From the NCBI GenBank assembly GCA_037951165.1, contig JBBDHG010000051.1:840001-904000 (forward strand): a DNA stretch of 64,000 nt, given 5' to 3'. Below, piece by piece: positions 59,589 through 64,000 of the stretch; within the stretch, counting starts at the first letter, position 1; each line of letters starts with the position of its first letter. Below the pieces are notes generated by a model. The model had not been told where the DNA came from and searched no databases. It was given only the letters and a program-made list of their open reading frames with translations. The stretch is from Lophius americanus (Eukaryota; Chordata; Actinopteri; Lophiiformes; Lophiidae). A program made the translations under genes and the position numbers.

Positions 59589-61046
59589 CTACCGAAACAG
59601 AGACTGAGAGCCCGACGTATTGCGAGCAATACAACTTGAGTTGATGGTTGTTTTATATTTATTGTACTCGTATCACATCCAAAGTACACACAATTCACTG
59701 ATAAAGAAACGTACAATAGTTGTGCTCGTCTGTAAAATAAGCCCATTCGCGTATATAGCATTGATTTGTTAGCCATGCTATATCGCGTTGCATTCTGGGA
59801 TTACGTCATTGCATGCGGGTTTTGGAATTAAATTCTAAAATTCTCAGTTAAGTTCATGAAGTTGGGATCAAACATTCTCCCCCCCCCCAAAAAAAAATCC
59901 AAAACACGAATCTACCCATCAACGGCGCTATTTTAAGGTGGTTAAGGGTGGAAATCTTCAAATAAATGATGATACAGTGTTTCGAAAAGACACGCCCACT
60001 ATCTGAATCTCACTGTAGAAGTCAAAAGAATCACACAGTTCAACTGCAGAGAAACGTACATTACTTGATCTTTTTTGTAAAATAAGTCCCTGTTCCTATA
60101 TCTCTTTAATTTATTAGCCGTGCCAAGACGCCAAATGTCTTCTGATGTTTCATCATTGCATACGGTTTTTGGATATTAAATCTTGAAAGTCTTAGTTAAT
60201 TTAGTGAAATTGAAATCAAACATTCACCCCCAACAAATAAAAAATACCAATATAGCCAGAAAATATGCCATTTTAAACTGGTTTAAATAAAAAAATAAAA
60301 ATTGAAATAAATTTAAGATATAAAAAAGTTGAAAACAATTGTAAAAAACAAAACAACCAACAACCCTTGCAAAAAGATTCATTTCAATAACTGGAATGAT
60401 TAAGTTCTTTATTTCAACATTCATTTCCCTTCTGAAGCCTTCTTCTGAGGAGTAGGAGAATATTAGAAGAAGATATTATTTGAGATCCAGCAAATCATAT
60501 AAGGTGCTTTACATTGGGCTCATAATGTCATTCAAGGACAAGATGACGAAAGTGTAAGTATAATAGGTTGAAGTAATAGATAAACATGGAGTGCTAGTTT
60601 CTTACACCGATTCTAGATTTGAACTCTTCTGTTTTTTTTGTTGAATTCATCCATTTCCCAAAAAATCCCCCCAGAAGTAAAAACTGTCCTTTGGGTTTGT
60701 TTTGTTTAAAATGTCTTAGGTGGTTAATGTCGTGATGGAGGAGAGTGATGTGTGTCATGGGTTTCCAGTAGATGGAGATATGGATACTCCCGACTTCATG
60801 CTTGGGGATGGTTAAGTTTAGAAAGTGGAAGGTGTAGTCACTACACCCTCCACCTTCCCTTTAGATCTTTCTATCCCTGTGGAATTTACACTGTAGCAGT
60901 TAGATTCCATAGTAAATTTAAGAAAGGGGTTGCTGGAATTTAAATATGTCTGAAACATATCTAGTTCCTTTGCCGTTCTCCTCCATAACGAAAAGATATA
61001 ATCCAAGTTTCTATTATTTCAACTGTTTTATTTTCACATGTTCAGG

Positions 61047-61163
61047 AAGCCCCGCTTGCGCAGGGCATCAAAAAAATTGGGTAAAACTCTTGTTGTTCCA
61101 CTCCACGGAAATCTTTAGTAAAAGGCGAAAGATTTATACGATCTGAAATGAAACAAGAGTGAT
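61047..61163 (-). ncRNA. RNU5: U5 snRNA, copy 10 (longer Sm site)
   Basis: One extra T in the Sm site (AATTTTTTTG), giving 117 nt. The promoter is more diverged: GATGG core at 61218-61225 in the PSE position, ZNF143-type site at 61352-61367 (-189 to -204). It still has the loop and both stems. Confidence 0.95.
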
Positions 61164-61715
61164 CTGCCGGAAAGCAGACCGAGAGCCCGACCTATTCCCG
61201 GAAATATGATTATAAGTGATGGTTTATGTTTATTGTACTTATATAAGATCTAAACAAATTATAAACATGTTTAGAAACGTATATTACTCAATATTTAGTT
61301 ACAATAAGCCCCTTCTCGCATATAACATTAATTTACTAGCCGTGCTATATCGCGTTGCATTCTGGGATTTCGTCATCGCATCGGGGTTTTTTAATTAAAT
61401 TTTAAAAGTCTTAGTTTATTAAGTGAAACTATCATAAAACATTCACCCCCCAAAAATAAATAAAACACGAATCTAACCCTAAAACCTTAGCATTGTGACG
61501 TTCACGAACAAACCGAATCTTTTTACCGGAAATTTAACGCTAACGATGGAAACCGAATGCACACAAAAAGTCCTCTTTGCTCGTTTGAGTGAGACTTTCT
61601 GAGGAGCGCAGCAGAGTATAGGTGCGGTGCGGAGGTGAGAAGAGAACCAACCGATTCCAACTACTGGTTGAATCAGTTAGTAACGACTGTTTCCCATCAC
61701 TGAATCTTGTCCACA

Positions 61716-61985
61716 CATGCCAGATGAATTTATAATCAATATTTCAGAATAATCCAAACTCAGATATCCCACCAATCGAATATATATTGGTAGGATGTCT
61801 GAGTTTGAGTGATTCTGATCCAATCCTCCCAGTGATTATTTCCCGGATAAAATGAGTTAACCCCAGGCTGGCTTCTTAAAAATAAATAAATATAAAAATG
61901 AGCAAGTCTTTTGAACGGGTCTTTGAAAGGAACGGATCCACAAGATCCGGCTCCCTTCAAAAAGCCGTTATTCCCATCTCTTCAA
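61716..61985. repeat. hAT-like flank with hairpins at the array right end, copy 1
   Basis: Contains a 56-bp imperfect palindrome at about 61752-61810 (CCAAACTCAGATATCCCACC ... mirrored) and a second foldback TTTGAAAGGAACGGATC / GATCCGGCTCCCTTCAAA at 61920-61962. Repeated at 63643-63930. Confidence 0.6.
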
Positions 61986-62399
61986 AATATGCCATTTGGA
62001 AAATTGTGGTTAAAAAAAAAACAAACAACCCGAGCAAGTAGATTTATCTCAATAACTTCAATGTTTACGTTCTTTATTTCAGTGTCTGGAGCGTTTCTTC
62101 TGAGCATTCAGAGGATATATAATTTGAGATCCAGAAATGTATATATGGTGTTTTGTATTGGGCTCATGCGAGGATACGATGATCTAAGAGTAAGTATAAT
62201 AGGATGATGTAATTGGTAAACAGGAAGTGCTATTTGATTGGTTCCAGTAGATGTGTTATGTCAGCAAGTTCTCTGATGTGTAAGTATTGTCGCAATTCAA
62301 CAATGAATTATATCAGAAACGTAAAGAAGCGCCCACAATCTGGTTCTGAGTGTGATCAGTATTGTTTTTCAAAGACGTCTTTTTTTTTACATGTTCAGG

Positions 62400-62515
62400 A
62401 AGCCCAGCTTGCGCAGGGCATCAAAAAATTGGGTAAAACTCTTGTTGTTCCACTCCACGGAAATCTTTAGTAAAAGGCGAAAGATTTATACGATCTGAAA
62501 TGAAACAAGAGTGAT
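62400..62515 (-). ncRNA. RNU5: U5 snRNA, copy 11 (3' stem variant)
   Basis: The 3' hairpin reads GCCCTGC-GCAA-GCTGGGC, so a U-G pair becomes U-U. ZNF143-type site 62704-62719 reads GCATTGCATTGTGGGA, the closest to the ZNF143 consensus in the array. The PSE core is GTGG instead of GATGG. It may be functional or starting to decay. Confidence 0.92.
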
Positions 62516-62849
62516 CTGCCGGAGAAGAGACCGAGAGCCCGACCTATTCCCGGAAATATGATTCTAACTGGTGGTTTATGTTTATTGTACTTAGATAAGA
62601 TCTAAACAAATTATAAACATGTTTAGAAACGTACATTACTCAATATTTAGTTAAAATAAGCCCCTTCTCGTATATAACATTAATTTTCTCGTCGTGCTAT
62701 TTCGCATTGCATTGTGGGATTTTGTCATCACATCCGGGTTTTTGAATTAAATCATAAAAGTCTCAGTTAAGTTCGTGGAACTTGAATCAAACATTCTCTT
62801 AAGAAAGAAAAATCAAAAACACGAATCTAACCTCCAAACATGCCATTTT

Positions 62850-63175
62850 AAGCTGGTTTAGGGTGAATCATTTCAATTAAAATATATGTTAGTTCGTTAT
62901 GATATAGTATTTCGAAAAGAAACGTACCCAGTCTGACTCTCACTATAGAAGTCAGAAAAAACATACAATTCAACTGCATAGAAACGTACATTACTTGATC
63001 TTCAGTGTAAAATAAGCCGCTGTGAGTAGACCTCTTTAATTTATTGGCCGTGTTGAGACGAGTTGCATTCTGAGATTTCTTCATTGCGTCCGGGGATTGG
63101 TATTAAATCTTGAAGGTCTTAGTTTATTAAGTGAAACTATAATAAGACCTTCACCCCCATAAAATAAATAAAACA
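62850..63175 (-). promoter_or_regulatory. Decayed second promoter copy of unit 11
   Basis: Repeats the GAAACGTACATTACTTGATC / TTTAATTTATTGGCCGTG order with a better preserved ZNF143-like block (GTTGCATTCTGAGATTTC, 63064-63081) and CATTGCGTCCGGG than in other units. No U5 downstream of it except copy 11. Confidence 0.55.
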
Positions 63176-63469
63176 CGAATCTAACCCTAAAACCTTAGCG
63201 TAGTGACGTTCACGAACGAACCGAATGTTTTGACCGTCTATTTAACGCTAACGATGGGAACTAAGTCGCAGGGACGAGCCGTTCTTTTAATTTTTTATTT
63301 ATTTATCGTTGTTTCACACAGTTGCACGTATAAACTCCCCCTTTGCTACTTTACTGGTTAAAACCGTCTCAGAAGCGCAACAGAGTATACTTGCGGTGAT
63401 TATTTGATATGCAAATATAGCATGACGTCATCTGAGTTGTCCAACTGCTCGTGAGTGCCTCAGCAGTGG

Positions 63470-63660
63470 TCTCAAGAAGGGGGAGGACACGCTTCATTTG
63501 AAGTGAATGGCTGGCGACTCAAAATGACGAAATAGGACAAAGAAAACGCCTTAGCGTCTGGATGCAATTTTCTGATGACAAAAACGTTAATGCGAAGTGT
63601 AATGTTTGCCAGAAAAATATCTCATTCAAGTCGGGTCAACACATGCCAAATTAAATTATA
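63470..63660 (+). mobile_element. hAT transposase fragment with BED zinc finger start
   Basis: Plus strand reads SVWMQFSDDKNVNAKCNVCQ then KNISFKSG, the beginning of a BED-type zinc finger (C-x2-C) as in hAT transposases. It breaks off into the palindrome-bearing repeat, so only a fragment remains. Confidence 0.65.
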
Positions 63661-63930
63661 ATCAATATTTCAGAATAATCCAAACTCAGATATCCCACCA
63701 ATCGAATATTTATTGGTGGGATGTCTAAGTTTGAGTGATTCTGATCCAAATCTTACCCTATCAATAATCCCAGTGATTATTTCCCGGATAAAATGAGTTA
63801 ACCCCAGGCTGGCTTCTTAAAAAGAAATAAATATAAAAATGAGCAAGTCATTTGAACGGGTCTTTGAAAGGAACGGATCCACAAGATCCGGCTCCCTTCA
63901 AAGAGCCGTTATTCCCATCTCTTCAAAATA
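63643..63930. repeat. hAT-like flank with hairpins, copy 2
   Basis: Copy of 61716-61985 displaced by about 1930 bp, with the same palindrome (63685-63740) and foldback. The sequence after it (63930-64000) follows the unit that leads to U5 copy 11, so another U5 is expected past the window. Confidence 0.65.
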
Positions 63931-64000
63931 TGCCATTTTGAAAATTGTGGTTAAAAAAACAAACAACCCGTGAGAGTCGATTTATCTCAATAACTTCAAT

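Larger units (their letters stand above)
45851..64000 (-). repeat. Tandem array of U5 snRNA repeat units
   Basis: Eleven U5 genes recur in the same orientation with start-to-start spacings of 1569, 1575, 1600, 1855, 1852, 1852, 1576, 1635, 1574 and 1353 bp. A typical unit, read in the direction of transcription from just upstream of U5, holds a distal element with a ZNF143-type site, a PSE-like block, U5, a 3' box and a broken Penelope-like reverse transcriptase. Then come an AT-rich spacer and a decayed copy of the promoter region that leads to the next unit. Longer units (about 1.85 kb) keep about 280 bp more of the reverse transcriptase. The right end after 61440 is mixed with hAT-like DNA, and the array probably continues beyond the window. 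Confidence 0.93.

Noticed and set aside
47595..59776. A 78-residue minus-strand frame (MANKLMLYTRMGLFYRTAQL...) repeated in each U5 unit
   Set aside because: It covers the U5 promoter and runs into the start of U5. Its conservation is explained by the RNA gene and its promoter.
47234..60943. A 63-residue plus-strand frame (MSWVSSRWRYGYSRL...) repeated in each U5 unit
   Set aside because: It is antisense to the Penelope-like RT fragment and repeats only because the unit is tandemly copied.
45851..64000. CRISPR-like or bacterial repeat array
   Set aside because: The units are over 1.3 kb and hold vertebrate U5 genes with snRNA promoters. The whole window is eukaryotic.

Overview
The window is vertebrate nuclear DNA, almost certainly from a teleost fish. 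Genes are split by GT-AG introns, the background is AT-rich, and introns carry Tc1/mariner, hAT and LINE debris of the kinds common in fish. I translated the exons by hand; family names rest on recognised motifs, not on database searches.

Layout. 1-484 (+): the last two exons of MED12. 830-2096: a Tc1-like transposon with both ends. 2231-5687 (-): MARS2, mitochondrial methionyl-tRNA synthetase, in three exons. 5700-6740: a CCAAT-rich divergent promoter region. 6741-10110 (+): a NIPA2-like magnesium transporter. 12644-14633 (-): TIMM8A in two exons. 16225-26210 (-): BTK in 17 coding exons, with a probable non-coding first exon and PU.1-type promoter near 33.3-33.4 kb. 34266-39060 (+): RPL36A in five exons. 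39320-44210 (-): GLA, alpha-galactosidase A, in seven exons. TIMM8A-BTK-RPL36A-GLA keep the order and orientation of human Xq22.1, which supports the orthology calls.

From about 45.85 kb to the window end lies the most striking feature: a tandem array of at least eleven U5 spliceosomal snRNA genes, all on the minus strand, one every 1.35-1.86 kb. Each has the conserved U5 loop, an Sm site and a GNRA-capped 3' hairpin. Each is preceded by a PSE-like block at about -44 to -62 and a distal element with a ZNF143/STAF-type site at about -190 to -212, and has no TATA box, as expected for RNA polymerase II snRNA genes. Most repeat units also carry a broken Penelope-like reverse transcriptase just downstream of U5 and a decayed second copy of the upstream promoter region. 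The right end mixes with hAT-like DNA and probably continues past 64 kb.

The protein genes do not form one pathway: MED12 (transcription), MARS2 and TIMM8A (mitochondria), NIPA2-like (magnesium transport), BTK (B-cell signalling), RPL36A (ribosome) and GLA (lysosome). Their link is conserved linkage. The array supplies the spliceosome with U5 RNA and stands where mammals have HNRNPH2 next to GLA.
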